The notes: a model not told the origin generated them from the sequence alone. A stretch of DNA of 64,000 bases from Edaphobacter sp. (GCA_025462645.1 JAOAPB010000093.1:1-64000); one strand, 5' to 3'; counted from the first letter of the stretch, positions 18,013 through 27,287 are shown. A program made the numbers and translations.

Positions 18013-19657
18013 ATGGTCAAGGTGACGATTGACGGCAGCGTACACGAGACAAAAGGTGACGAGCGCTTAATTGAGGTGATCAATCACACAGGCACCGAGC
18101 TTGCACAGGTGTGTTATCACCCACAACTCGGCCCTATCTAGACCTGCGACACGTGTCTGGTTAAGATTAACGGGCAGTTGGGGCGTGCCTATGGGACAGG
18201 CGTCTCTGATGGGATGATCGTCTCAACGAAATCAGTGAAGGCGATCGCGGGACAGCGGCAGGGCTTCGACCGAATCCTCAGCAATCATGTGCTTTACTGT
18301 ACGGTCGGTGACAACAACACGGGAACTGCACCATCCACAACACAGAGAAGCTTCTGGCCGTCGAACATCAGGCGATCCCATATCACTCCAAACCTCATGA
18401 AGAGGATCATACGAATCCTTTTTATCGCCATGACCCACAACAGTGCATTCTTTGCGGACGCTGTGTGGAGGCGTGCCAGAATGTCCAGGTGAACGAAACA
18501 CTCTCAATCAATTAGAAAAATGCGCATCCGCGAGTCCAGTGGGGATGGAGGATCGACGATAGGAGAGTCCAGTTGCGTCTCATGCGGCCACTGTGTCACA
18601 GTTTGCCCGTGCAATGCCCTGATGGAGACCCCCATGCTTGGGCCACGCGGGCTATTTTACGAGGCCTCCGAAACCCGTACTGAACGGTATGATCGACGTG
18701 GTGAAGGGCGTTGAGCCGGAGACTGGATATGGGGCGATCCTGCAATTGTCCGAAGCCGAGACACACATGCGGGAATCGCGCGTACGCGCACGAAGACCGT
18801 CTGCACGTATTGCGGAGTTGGGTGCAGCTTCGACATCTGGACGAAGGACCGCCAGATTCTGAAGGTCGAACCTCTGGATGGGCTCGACGAACGGGATTTC
18901 GACGTGCGTGAAAGGAAAATTTGGCTGGGATTATGTGAATAGCCCAGATCGTCTAACAACGCCCCTGATTCGCGAGAATGGCACATTCCGCGAGGCTACC
19001 TGGGACGAGGCACTCGACCTGGTGGCGCGCAGATTCACGGAGATCAAAGCAACGACAGGGCCCGACTCACTCTCTTTCATCTCCTCCTCCAAATGCACCA
19101 ATGAGGAGAGCTACCTGATGCAGAAGCTGGCGCGCGCCGTCATCGGCACCAATAACATAGACACCTGTTCGCGCTACTGCCAGGCGCCGGCAACGCAGGG
19201 GTTATTCCGAACTGTCGGGTATGGTGGAGACTCCGGGTCGATCAAGGACATTGAGAACGCAGGGTTTGTCATTATCATCGGGAGCAATACGTCAGAGAGC
19301 CACCCGGTATTGGCCCCCCGGGTAAAGCGTGCTCAGAAACTCCGTGGTCAGAAACTTATCGTTTCAGACCTGCGCGAGAATGAAATGGCGAGACGCGCCG
19401 ACCTTTACCTCCATCCTGTACCAGGCACCGACATGATCTGGATCTCTGCAGTCAGCCGCTATCTTCTGGAAAACGGCCTGGCCAAGGCCGACTTCCTGAA
19501 CCGATGGGTGAATGGACTGGAAGAGTACAAAGAAAGCCTCGCGCAGTTCACGATAGAGTTTGCCGCTCAGGCGTGTGGTATCTCAAAAGACACTCTAAAG
19601 GAAGTGGCTCACATGATCGCGGAGGCCAGCGGCGTCTGCGTGTTATGGGCGATGTAC
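18013..19657 (+). pseudogene. fdhA: Formate dehydrogenase alpha subunit (FdhA), decayed and truncated
   Basis: ATG 18013 has a good Shine-Dalgarno sequence (AGGAG, 7 bases). The reading is a cytoplasmic molybdopterin formate dehydrogenase: an N-terminal 2Fe-2S domain (CYHPQLGPI, then an amber codon at 18139 where Gln of QTCDTC belongs), a ferredoxin part ([14 protein letters not shown] and SCVSCGHCVTVCPCNAL), the cluster motif VCTYCGVGC, and the Mo-pterin domain with [20 protein letters not shown]. It breaks through at least four frame changes, further stops, and lost ligands (expected RACGT reads RAYGT; expected TVCDNNNGN reads TVGDNNTG). It ends near 19657 at GVCVLWAM, about half the normal length, joined to a DUF1641 remnant. 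Confidence 0.85.
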
Positions 19658-19992
19658 TGCAGGGACTCCGCGATCCGGGCATCCTCGAAGTCTTGCGGGG
19701 CGTTCTCGGTGGGAGCGATAAGATTCTCGAAAGTCTGGTTGAGGCGGCAAAGACCCCAGATGCTGTCCGCAGTAAACGCAACCTTATCATTCTGCTGAAG
19801 CTTGCAAGTTCCATCGATCCGGATCAACTTCATGCAGCTCTGGAAGGAGGGGACAGAACAACACCCTCTCTGTGGGAGATTGGCAAGCGAGTCAGGACGA
19901 CCGATGCCCGCCGCGGAATGGCAACCGCTGTAACGCTGCTTGGCATCTTTGGTGGAATGCTCAACAAGGAAAAAACGGCGAAGCACGATTGA
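19645..19992 (+). pseudogene. DUF1641 protein, C-terminal remnant
   Basis: In a frame different from fdhA, the sequence [19 protein letters not shown] and [18 protein letters not shown] through the alanine/glycine-rich GMATAVTLLGIFGGMLNKE is the C-terminal part of a DUF1641 protein. Such proteins commonly accompany formate dehydrogenase genes. Its N-terminus is lost at the same junction (about 19650) where fdhA ends, so one deletion removed the 3' half of fdhA and the 5' part of this gene. The remaining 115 codons are open, and the ATG is fortuitous. Confidence 0.6.
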
Positions 19993-20194
19993 ACGAGAGC
20001 GGTACCTCGCGCAGTGAAGGTCGAGATGGTTGCCTTCCACTCGTGCGGCTGAGATCGACGCTGAACTACTGGCATTCCTGAAAGACCTGATGTGAGGTGC
20101 ATTGAGGCCGGTTCGTGGCGGGCTCAATCAACTTCTGGTCAATTCCTCTAACGGGCTTGAGTAGCCTTTCTAAGTGCACTTCCAGGGGCAAGAT

Positions 20195-21163
20195 ATGCCA
20201 GGAGACAGCAAGCTTCGCAACGATGGTGTTGAACGAAGTGTAGTTAGTGACCGGACGACAGCCTCGATCTCTGTTGAGCGATTTACCGGTACGGAGACAC
20301 AGTCCGCGACCGACGTTCTTGCGGTAGAAGAACCTCTTGAGTGTCAGCTCGCCTACGGTCCCATCAACGATCGACAGCTGAAGTCCATCTCGGTCACGAT
20401 GCGTACTCCAGGTCATGACTTCGATCTGGCCGCCGGCTTCCTGATGACCGAAGGCGTTATCAACGATCCCACCGATGTAATGCAGATAAGTTACATAGCT
20501 GGCCGGCCGACAGCCGAAGCTCTCTCCGACGAACCTTTACCTGAGGGGGCCGCGGTCCTGCCTTACATGCCCGAGCGGAATATCGTTCGTGTGGAACTGG
20601 CTCCTGACGTGTCCGTCAGCATGGCCAATCTTGAGCGTAACTTCTACACCACATCGAGCTGCGGAATTTGTGGAAAAGCCTCTCTGCTGGCACTACGGAC
20701 AGTGTGTCCGCCTCGGGCTGCAAACCAGTTTCAGATCGCTGCCGAGCTTCTTTACACTCTGCCAACCAGGCTGCGGCAAGCGCAGGATGTATTCGCACGG
20801 ACAGGAGGCCTGCACGCCTCTGGACTCTTCGATTCGACCGGCCACCTCTTCTCCAGCCGAGAGGACGTCGGCCGCCACAACGCGGTCGACAAATTGCTGG
20901 GTGCCGAGTTTCTCGCTGATCGGACTCCAGTCCGTGACCGACTGCTCATGTTGTCCGGCAGGGCCAGCTTCGAGTTGCTGCAGAAGGCTCTTATGGGAGG
21001 GATTCCAATGGTCGCTTCAGTAGGTGCCCCTTCCAGCCTGGCGGTGCAGGTTGCGAAAGAATTCGACATCACGCTTGTCGGCTTCCTGCGCGAAGACCAT
21101 TTCAATGTTTATCACGGAGCAAAACACATCATCGGCACAAAGAAACCAAAGGAGCGAGTATGA
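20195..21163 (+). CDS. fdhD: Formate dehydrogenase accessory sulfurtransferase FdhD
   Basis: FdhD passes sulfur from the cysteine desulfurase to the molybdenum cofactor of formate dehydrogenase. The 322-residue product has the family core: the block TMRTPGHDFDLAAGFLMTEG (about 69-88), the functional cysteines in SSCGICGKASLLAL (Cys156 and Cys159), GLHASGLF and the nucleotide-binding EDVGRHNAVDKLLG. I choose ATG 20195 (MPGDSK) since AGGGG lies 7 bases ahead of it; an upstream in-frame codon at 20174 has no such site. Its stop overlaps the next gene (ATGA). The gene is intact although the adjacent fdhA is not, so either another formate dehydrogenase exists in the genome or decay is recent. Confidence 0.93.
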   Translation: MPGDSKLRNDGVERSVVSDRTTASISVERFTGTETQSATDVLAVEEPLECQLAYGPINDRQLKSISVTMRTPGHDFDLAAGFLMTEGVINDPTDVMQISYIAGRPTAEALSDEPLPEGAAVLPYMPERNIVRVELAPDVSVSMANLERNFYTTSSCGICGKASLLALRTVCPPRAANQFQIAAELLYTLPTRLRQAQDVFARTGGLHASGLFDSTGHLFSSREDVGRHNAVDKLLGAEFLADRTPVRDRLLMLSGRASFELLQKALMGGIPMVASVGAPSSLAVQVAKEFDITLVGFLREDHFNVYHGAKHIIGTKKPKERV

Positions 21164-21543
21164 AACTGCGGATCAAGGGTAACTCATTGAGATATCGCGT
21201 AGGGCGTTCTGAATTGGCCAAGTTTGTTGATTCGGGACGAATCGAGGATACGATCTACTTCGCATCCGAACAAGAGTCCAGGCTGGTCTACGCGATGGAG
21301 CACCGTCCCGACATAAGATCGGTCACTCTCCTCTATCGATCTCCTGAAATTGCGATTGCTCTGCCAACTGAGGCTGTCACGCGCTGGGCTGAGAGCAATG
21401 AAGTTGGCATCTATGCAGCAATCGATCTCGGTTTTCGTGGCCAATTGGAGTTGCTCATCGAAAAGGATTTCGCCTGCCTGGATCTCAGCGACGCAGACAA
21501 TATCGACACCTTCCCAAACCCCAACTTAGGCACTGTCTGCTGA
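21160..21543 (+). CDS. DUF7009-like conserved protein
   Basis: A 127-residue soluble protein overlapping fdhD by four bases (ATGA), so almost certainly co-translated with it. The opening MKLRIKGNSLRYRVGRSEL, the middle LVYAME and the strand-rich IAIALPTEAVTRWAESNEVG match my memory of DUF7009 proteins, which often sit beside fdhD. Four acidic residues and a short Cys-ending tail close the chain. No catalytic motif is seen. It may help cofactor sulfuration or formate dehydrogenase maturation; this is inferred from gene order only. Confidence 0.75.
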   Translation: MKLRIKGNSLRYRVGRSELAKFVDSGRIEDTIYFASEQESRLVYAMEHRPDIRSVTLLYRSPEIAIALPTEAVTRWAESNEVGIYAAIDLGFRGQLELLIEKDFACLDLSDADNIDTFPNPNLGTVC

Positions 21544-21561
21544 TTCACTATCGGAGAACTC

Positions 21562-21967
21562 CTAGAGCCTGTTATGAACTAGATCACTGCTTCCCTTAAG
21601 GACCCCCTCCCCCCCGGGGGTACTTTGACTGCAAGTCATCTGAATTCAGCGGCTTAAACGAATCTCTCGCTGCAAATTCGTCATTCTAAACTGGTTACGG
21701 CTAAAGTCGTCTTTCTAAAACGTTTATTGGTTAAAGAGAGAAGCCCCGGTGGTTGACCGGGCCTTTTTCTGACTCTGTATTAACTATAGCCGATTGAGTA
21801 AAACTAATATGCCACTTTGCGGAAGACTATTTTCGGAGGCTAAGGTATTGTTTTTGTTTGATTTGCGTGCTGAACTGCGTATTAGTTTCGGCTGCGGGGG
21901 CTTGACAGGAAAAAAAGGGAGCGGGGCTCAGGGGCATAGGAACAACAACTGCCGTCAACAGAAAATC
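21562..21967. mobile_element. IS5-like non-autonomous element (MITE), copy 2, inverted
   Basis: About 400 bp matching copy 1 (7119-7575) in the opposite orientation. The left end has CTAG (21562-21565) and AGCCTGTTATGAACT; the other end is missing, and similarity fades near 21967, just before the ctaG stop. It carries the same hairpin and the frame starting MSKTNMPLCGRLF. Mismatches with copy 1 are scattered, so the two copies are not recent duplicates. Confidence 0.65.
21743..21768 (+). terminator. Rho-independent terminator inside element copy 2
   Basis: GCCCCGGT and ACCGGGC form a stem with one bulge around a short loop, followed by CTTTTTCT on the + strand. It would end the fdhD/DUF7009 transcript and shield it from the convergent respiratory operon. 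Confidence 0.65.
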
Positions 21968-21989
21968 GGCACCAATTAAAGGAACCTGA

Positions 21990-22814
21990 CTAAGTCAACC
22001 TTGCGGGTCGCAACAGGCGCACCGTAACCAGCATCGCCGGCACCAGAAAAGCGACGGATCCGATGACCCACATGATCGCCGCGCCAAGCACTTGATCTTC
22101 GAGCGGAAGGACGTTGAAAGAGTTCGGGCGATCGACGTAGCAGCGGTATACAGGCTTACCGCAAAACGATAGAAATCCGGAGAGGACTGTATTCACAACG
22201 TCCGCGGCAATGAGATAGATCAAAATGCCCCAGTTGCGCAGGTGCGTCGAGGCAGGCCAGGGCCGAACGATGCACCACCAGAACAGGATCGAAGTGCCCA
22301 GGAAACAGAGATGCTCCACGACGTGCCATCCCTCATCCTCCAGCGCGAAACAGTAAGGAACAGGAAAGTGCCAGGCCAGAAACGTAACGTTCATGGCCAG
22401 CCAAGCCATGATCGGACTCACGAGCCAGTGTCCGAGACGGCGGAGGAACGATAAGCGCAGTAGTGGTCCGGCGATCCAACGGCGGAGTATCTTCGGTAAG
22501 CCGCGCAGGAGCGGCACAACCGGCAGGCCCATCAACAGAAGCGGCGGAACAGCCGACATCAGCAGCAGATGCTCGACCATGTGCGCGCTGAGCAATGCAT
22601 CGGCGAAGCCATCCATCGGCGAGCCGATCGCCAGCCATAATACTCCCAGGCCGGAGAGAAATGAGAGCAGGCGCAGAGTCGTAAACTGCGCACGCCGCGT
22701 TCTGCGGATCGCCACCCAGCCGCGCAGGTAGACCAGCGCAGTGGACGCAATCGAAAGCGTCAGCCAGAGAGGCAGTCTCCAATCCGAGAGAATATCATGC
22801 ACGGCCTCGCTCAT
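21990..22814 (-). CDS. ctaG: Cytochrome c oxidase assembly protein, caa3-type CtaG
   Basis: A 274-residue integral membrane protein with about seven helices, of the caa3_CtaG family found with caa3-type oxidases. Family marks are the His-containing helices HMVEHLLLMSAVPPLLLMGL, TFLAWHFPVPY and HVVEHLCFLGTSILFWW, and the tryptophan-rich loop. Such proteins act in copper insertion or assembly of the oxidase. It is the last gene of the eight-gene respiratory operon, 3 bp after the cytochrome b-c gene, and runs up to element copy 2, whose hairpin separates it from the convergent fdhD. Confidence 0.88.
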   Translation of the reverse strand: MSEAVHDILSDWRLPLWLTLSIASTALVYLRGWVAIRRTRRAQFTTLRLLSFLSGLGVLWLAIGSPMDGFADALLSAHMVEHLLLMSAVPPLLLMGLPVVPLLRGLPKILRRWIAGPLLRLSFLRRLGHWLVSPIMAWLAMNVTFLAWHFPVPYCFALEDEGWHVVEHLCFLGTSILFWWCIVRPWPASTHLRNWGILIYLIAADVVNTVLSGFLSFCGKPVYRCYVDRPNSFNVLPLEDQVLGAAIMWVIGSVAFLVPAMLVTVRLLRPARLT

Positions 22815-22817
22815 TCG

Positions 22818-24350
22818 CTAGCGGGACTTTCCGTCGTGCGCGGCTGCGGGACTTTGCGGCGTCTGCAGTTCGCTCTGGTGCGCCAGCGCGCGCGAGGCAT
22901 CGATCGCAGGTGCGAGGTCGTTGCCACGCAAGGTCATCAGAAAGTTCACGAGCGCCTTCGTCTCTGATGGGTTGAGCGCGTTGCCGTAGGCGGGCATGTT
23001 ACCGCCCCCTTGCAACACCTGGCGGGTGATCTGATCTTCAGTCATCTGTGTGGCGATGGAATCGAGCGCTGGACCGCGCTGGCCTCCAGTTCCATCCAGC
23101 ATGTGGCAGTTCCGGCACTGCTTATTCTGCAACACCAAGGCGCCCTGCCGTTCCAGCGGGGTCCGGTTGTGCAGATACTTTTGAGATATCGGAAAGCTGG
23201 TCCACGCTTCCATGATGGGACTCCACGGCGTGTAAGTTCCAAGATGGGTGAAGACGCCCAAGGTTACCGCTACCACCGAGACCGTCAGTACGGCCACCGG
23301 ACGGCGTGCCCAGTGTCGTTCCCCCTCGCCCGCTACGAGAGGAAGCAAAAGCATCCCGGCGATCACCAGGATCGGCACAACGAGCATGACCGGGGTCTCG
23401 ATGGAGGGAGGCAGAAACGCAAAGACCGCATAGATCCAGAGGAAGGGGAAGTCAGGCTTCGGCACGGTTTGGATGATGGTCGGATCGGGTGGTCCGCTGG
23501 GGCCGAACGGTCCGAAGAAGAACGCGCAGGCCATCACCGAGAACATGATGGCCGCGGCAAAGATAGCGTCCTTCCAGGCTGCATCCGGAACGAATGGAAT
23601 GCCGGTCGTCTGGGCCAGCTCGTGGTATTCGCGCTGGTACGTTGCTTTGCTGACGAGCCGGCCCGGCATAGGCCAGTCGCTGACGCCATGAAAGAGCGTC
23701 AGCCAGATATGTACGCCGACGCCGGCAAGCAGAAGGCCTGGAATCACGAAGACATGCAACGTGAAGAAGCGTGAGAGCGTGGCCCCACCCAGGATCGGAC
23801 CGCCGAGCAGCAGATGGACGAGCGGCGCGCCTACCAGGGGAACCCGGCTCACGATCGATGCACCGATCCCGAGTCCCCAGTATGCATCCTGATCGAACCG
23901 CAACACTTGGCCGGTGAACGCCATTCCCAACGTCAGGAGCAGCAGCCCCACGCCGATAAGCCACGTCATCTCCCGTGGAAACTTGAAAGCGCCGAAGAGA
24001 AACACCTGCACCATGTGGATGAGGACAATGGCGACCATGAAGTCCGATCCCCATCCATGCAACGCGCGCAGATACCAGCCGAGGGCTACGTTGTGGTTCA
24101 GGAATTGGAGGCTTCCCCACGCCTCGTTCGCCGATGGGCTGTAGACGAGCGCCAGCAAGATGCCCGTCATCACCTGCATAATCAGCAGCACGGTCGCAGC
24201 GCTTCCGAAGACATACAACCAGCTCGCATTGCTGGAAGGCGTAGGGTGAGACGCCGCAGCTATCAGGGGTTTGATCAGGCCGAGGCGGCGCTCAAGCCAC
24301 ACGTAGGCCTTGATGCTCATACTAATAACGCGTTTCTTTAAGTCTGCCAT
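22818..24350 (-). CDS. Cytochrome b fused to a C-terminal cytochrome c domain
   Basis: A 510-residue membrane protein of a bc-type quinol oxidising complex. The N-terminal part is cytochrome b with heme-ligand histidines on helices II and IV (RALHGWGSDFMVAIVLIHMV; RFFTLHVFVIPGLLLAGVGVH) and an eight-helix layout continuing to FLPPSIETPV. The last ~110 residues carry one heme c motif (CRNCHMLDGTGG) with an axial Met in GNMPAYG. The gene overlaps the Rieske stop by 13 bp, so I use ATG 24350 (MADLKKR) and not the long upstream extension, which repeats Rieske coding sequence in another frame. The fused cytochrome c could hand electrons directly to oxidase subunit II. Confidence 0.88.
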   Translation of the reverse strand: MADLKKRVISMSIKAYVWLERRLGLIKPLIAAASHPTPSSNASWLYVFGSAATVLLIMQVMTGILLALVYSPSANEAWGSLQFLNHNVALGWYLRALHGWGSDFMVAIVLIHMVQVFLFGAFKFPREMTWLIGVGLLLLTLGMAFTGQVLRFDQDAYWGLGIGASIVSRVPLVGAPLVHLLLGGPILGGATLSRFFTLHVFVIPGLLLAGVGVHIWLTLFHGVSDWPMPGRLVSKATYQREYHELAQTTGIPFVPDAAWKDAIFAAAIMFSVMACAFFFGPFGPSGPPDPTIIQTVPKPDFPFLWIYAVFAFLPPSIETPVMLVVPILVIAGMLLLPLVAGEGERHWARRPVAVLTVSVVAVTLGVFTHLGTYTPWSPIMEAWTSFPISQKYLHNRTPLERQGALVLQNKQCRNCHMLDGTGGQRGPALDSIATQMTEDQITRQVLQGGGNMPAYGNALNPSETKALVNFLMTLRGNDLAPAIDASRALAHQSELQTPQSPAAAHDGKSR

Positions 24351-24979
24351 GGTATAGACCTCGTCGCAGCTTGAGCAGGAGCGATCTGGATCAACGGCCT
24401 CTCTTTGCAGGAGGCCTGGGTCGCAAGGGTCGGCATGTCGCCTGCGTGGATTACAAGAGAGTTCCCATCGAGCTTCGTCCGATATTCGAAGAGACCACGT
24501 TCGGGCGGTCCCGCTGCCCTGGAGCCATCCTGGTAGTAAGCGCCGCCGTGACATGGACACATAAACAGCCTGGCTTGCGCGAACCATCGTACCGGGCAAC
24601 CGAGATGGGCACAGTTCACAGCGAAGACCTGAAACTGGCGGTCGGCAACGCGTCGCACCCAGCACGCAACCTTTCCCGTCTCGCCGTCCCCGAGCTGGGT
24701 GACCGGGCTCTGGAAGTCGGCGAGCCTCGTCTCGCCGACCGGAAAATCATCTGCCTCCCCGATCTTGATCCAGGACCCTACAGCACCGGCGTCAGAATCC
24801 TTGACCACTGGACCCAGCAGATAACCAACCAGTGGAACGGCGAGCACCGTCCCGACGGCAGCGTTCAACAGGATCGATAGCTTGAACAGGAACGTCCGGC
24901 GCGAATGCGCGAATGCCTTGGCCTCGGGCGAAAGCGCGTCGTTACTTGACTCTCCGGGATATTTAAGTAGTGGGCTCAT
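24338..24979 (-). CDS. Rieske 2Fe-2S protein of the bc-type complex
   Basis: A 213-residue ubiquinol/menaquinol-cytochrome c reductase iron-sulfur subunit. One N-terminal membrane anchor lies at about 30-52 (FKLSILLNAAVGTVLAVPLVGYL). The cluster-binding loops are complete: CAHLGCPV (C-x-H) and CPCHGGAYY (C-x-x-H). It transfers the first electron of quinol oxidation to cytochrome c. It is followed directly by the cytochrome b-c gene, which overlaps its end, and sits 16 bp after the diheme cytochrome gene. Confidence 0.93.
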   Translation of the reverse strand: MSPLLKYPGESSNDALSPEAKAFAHSRRTFLFKLSILLNAAVGTVLAVPLVGYLLGPVVKDSDAGAVGSWIKIGEADDFPVGETRLADFQSPVTQLGDGETGKVACWVRRVADRQFQVFAVNCAHLGCPVRWFAQARLFMCPCHGGAYYQDGSRAAGPPERGLFEYRTKLDGNSLVIHAGDMPTLATQASCKERPLIQIAPAQAATRSIPWQT

Positions 24980-24995
24980 ACTGGTTCTCCACTCA

Positions 24996-25745
24996 TCACT
25001 TCAAGGATTGGGGTTGCTGTGGATACGGCTGTCCGGGGTTAGAGGTCCGATTCGATGCCATCCATGCGACGATGTCGGTCACCTCCTGGTCGGTCATAGG
25101 CCGCGCGTTTGCACCTGTCAGATCGGAGCGCCAGTCGGGCATGCCAAGGTCAGGGTCACCGGCGATGATCATGCTACGCAGACCCTGATCGCTCACCAAG
25201 GCAAGGTACGCCGGATCAACGATGGAAGCTTGCTGCCCCGTCTTGAGCTTCGTTCCCGTGCCGTCGCTGCCGTGACAGCTTGCACAAAATGTTGCGAAGG
25301 CCCGCTGTCCCTGGGCCGGGTTCCCTTTGCCCTGGCTGGCATACGGGAGCAGCGTCACGCCCGCCGGTGTACCGGAACGGCCCCAGGCGTTGATCATGCC
25401 GCGCGCCAGCACAGCGATCTGAGCGTCCGTCAACGATCCTCCGGCCTTCCTTCCAAACGGTGGCATCAATGTGTCGAAGACTCCGGCCGCGGTAATGCGT
25501 TGCAGATTGTCGAAGCCCGCCGTCGCCAGATACACCGGATTCGCCAGCGAGATCGCCGCGCTATGCCTGCCCCCTTCACCATGGCAGCCCGCGCAGTTCT
25601 GTTTATACAGAGTCGGAAAGTCGAGCACCTCGTCCGGTCGAGACGCAGCCTCCAGCTTCGGCTTGCCAGGAGCGTTGCTGCAACCAGCAATCGCAAGGCC
25701 TAGAGAGCCGGTGAAAAGCGCGAAGGTGAGCGTGCGTACATTCAT
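24996..25745 (-). CDS. Diheme c-type cytochrome, lipoprotein
   Basis: A 249-residue periplasmic electron carrier. The N-terminus has a lipobox (LAIAGC, Cys at about 22), so it is probably anchored to the membrane by lipid. Two heme c sites are present (NCAGCHGEGG and FCASCHGSDGTG), each with downstream Met candidates (TLMPPFG, LGMPDWR). Its start overlaps the stop of the preceding membrane protein (ATGA). It lies between oxidase and bc genes, and probably shuttles electrons from the bc complex to the oxidase. Confidence 0.88.
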   Translation of the reverse strand: MNVRTLTFALFTGSLGLAIAGCSNAPGKPKLEAASRPDEVLDFPTLYKQNCAGCHGEGGRHSAAISLANPVYLATAGFDNLQRITAAGVFDTLMPPFGRKAGGSLTDAQIAVLARGMINAWGRSGTPAGVTLLPYASQGKGNPAQGQRAFATFCASCHGSDGTGTKLKTGQQASIVDPAYLALVSDQGLRSMIIAGDPDLGMPDWRSDLTGANARPMTDQEVTDIVAWMASNRTSNPGQPYPQQPQSLK

Positions 25746-26605
25746 TCGGGCAGATCTTTTTTGTCTTGTGATTCGTCCGGGTTCTGATTAAAGTCGGCAT
25801 GGATTCCAGCGCGGACGGCAAATGGCAGAGCCTGAAACTGCGGCGTGCGGATCTTCGCGTGCAGGTTGACCACAAAGCCGCACACCAGGCCATAGAAAAT
25901 CTGCGAGACGACAAACCAGGGCCAGTCGATTCGATGGTTCAGGATGGGGCTGACAACGCTCAACGATGAATAAATGATTCCGGTGAACAACAGCGGAACT
26001 ACAAGACCCGATGTGACGATGGGATATCTCGGAAACATCGGCAGCATGGCACCGTAGAGCAGCCCGACCAATAGCGAAGTCAGACCGTGAATTCCGGCAG
26101 CCGCCAGCAGCCCCTGCCAATGAAACTGGCTGAGGAAGGCGTCGCTTGCGCCAACCCAACTGACGAATCCTCCGGCCGCCAGCAGATTCGCCGCGTACCA
26201 GACGCTGTGGTACCGGATCAGGCTGTAGAGCGTTGCCGGAACGATCATGGCAATCCCACCGGCGATACCGCCTTTGATGCCCGTGGTGATCCGAAACGTC
26301 TCGATAGGCAGCATCTTGCGGTGCATCGGACTTACGGGCAGACGTTCGATCAGAGTTCGAGAACTGACGATCTGAACTTCTTTGAACTCAACGGGCACGT
26401 CGACGTGATGCTCCACTGGAAAGATTTGTAGAAACCAGCCGACACTACTACAAACAGCGAGCAGCAGCCCGAGCAGGCCAATGAAAATGTTCGTCACGAA
26501 CCCGGTGCAGAGCAGGGCAATCCCGAACGCCAACACCACGGGCCATACGGTGGGCGATGGAAGATGAACTGTGTCGACTCCGCCGTGTTCCTGATCGTTA
26601 TGCAT
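25742..26605 (-). CDS. Conserved membrane protein of the respiratory operon, function unknown
   Basis: A 287-residue integral membrane protein. Two helices near the N-terminus (VVLAFGIALLCTGFVTNIFIGLLGLLLAVCSSVGWFL, about 21-57) precede a soluble loop of about 65 residues, then four to five helices (GIAGGIAMIVPATLYSLI; LLAAAGIHGLTSLLVGLLYG; SGLVVPLLFTGIIYSSL; FVVSQIFYGLVCGFVVNLH). No heme, copper or catalytic motif is seen. It overlaps the diheme cytochrome gene and follows subunit III by 33 bp, so it belongs to the oxidase complex or its assembly. I do not recognise a named family. Confidence 0.8.
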   Translation of the reverse strand: MHNDQEHGGVDTVHLPSPTVWPVVLAFGIALLCTGFVTNIFIGLLGLLLAVCSSVGWFLQIFPVEHHVDVPVEFKEVQIVSSRTLIERLPVSPMHRKMLPIETFRITTGIKGGIAGGIAMIVPATLYSLIRYHSVWYAANLLAAGGFVSWVGASDAFLSQFHWQGLLAAAGIHGLTSLLVGLLYGAMLPMFPRYPIVTSGLVVPLLFTGIIYSSLSVVSPILNHRIDWPWFVVSQIFYGLVCGFVVNLHAKIRTPQFQALPFAVRAGIHADFNQNPDESQDKKDLPE

Positions 26606-26638
26606 GTCTGCTCCCTTTGAACTCGTTACGCGTCGAGT

Positions 26639-27235
26639 TCATCGTCCAACGATGTAAACCACGAGAAATACGACGACCCAGACTCCATCCACAAAATGCC
26701 AATAGAGCGAGAGCACCTCAAGGCGTTCGGTGTGCTTCGAGGTCATCACTCCGCTGAGCGAGAAGAATAGCGCCAACACCAACATCACCAACCCAATAAT
26801 TACGTGCGTGCCGTGTAGTCCGACGAGCGAATAGAAGGTCGTTCCGAACAGATTGGTCCGGATGGTGAGCCCTTCGTGATAGATCAGGCGATACCACTCA
26901 TACGCGGTACCGGCCAAAAAGATTCCGCCCAGCAACACCGTCGCAGCCAGCCAGAGGGAACACAGGCTGCGCTTGCCGGCATGGAGAGCGGCAACGGCGA
27001 AGTGGATCGTCGCACTACTCGAAAGCAAACAGACTGACCCGAAGATAGGCAGGCTGAGTACATCACGCGGCGTGGGGCCGGTCAGGCTCTTGCCGATGTA
27101 GAAGATGTAGGCGACCACAAAGATGATGAAGATCGTTGCCTCGGCCAGAATGAGGCAAGCCATCCCCACAACGCCACGCGAGGGCAGGCTCCAGGGCTCT
27201 ACAACACTTTGCGGGATCACGGCTGTCTGACTCAC
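26639..27235 (-). CDS. coxC: Cytochrome c oxidase subunit III
   Basis: A 198-residue five-helix subunit III of a heme-copper oxidase. It has the expected helix with a buried Glu (ACLILAEATIFIIFVVAYIF), the LHGTHVIIGL motif and the C-terminal LYWHFVDGVWVVVFLVVYI. Subunit III stabilises the oxidase and shapes proton uptake. The gene lies 52 bp after subunit I and is part of the same operon. Confidence 0.92.
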   Translation of the reverse strand: MSQTAVIPQSVVEPWSLPSRGVVGMACLILAEATIFIIFVVAYIFYIGKSLTGPTPRDVLSLPIFGSVCLLSSSATIHFAVAALHAGKRSLCSLWLAATVLLGGIFLAGTAYEWYRLIYHEGLTIRTNLFGTTFYSLVGLHGTHVIIGLVMLVLALFFSLSGVMTSKHTERLEVLSLYWHFVDGVWVVVFLVVYIVGR

Positions 27236-27287
27236 GGGCTGCTCCTTTAATTACACCTCACAACGCTTCAACAAGTCAGCGATTCAA

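Noticed and set aside
23010-23774. 254-codon + strand frame across the cytochrome b-c gene
   Set aside because: Low-complexity charged translation antisense to clear heme-protein coding sequence.
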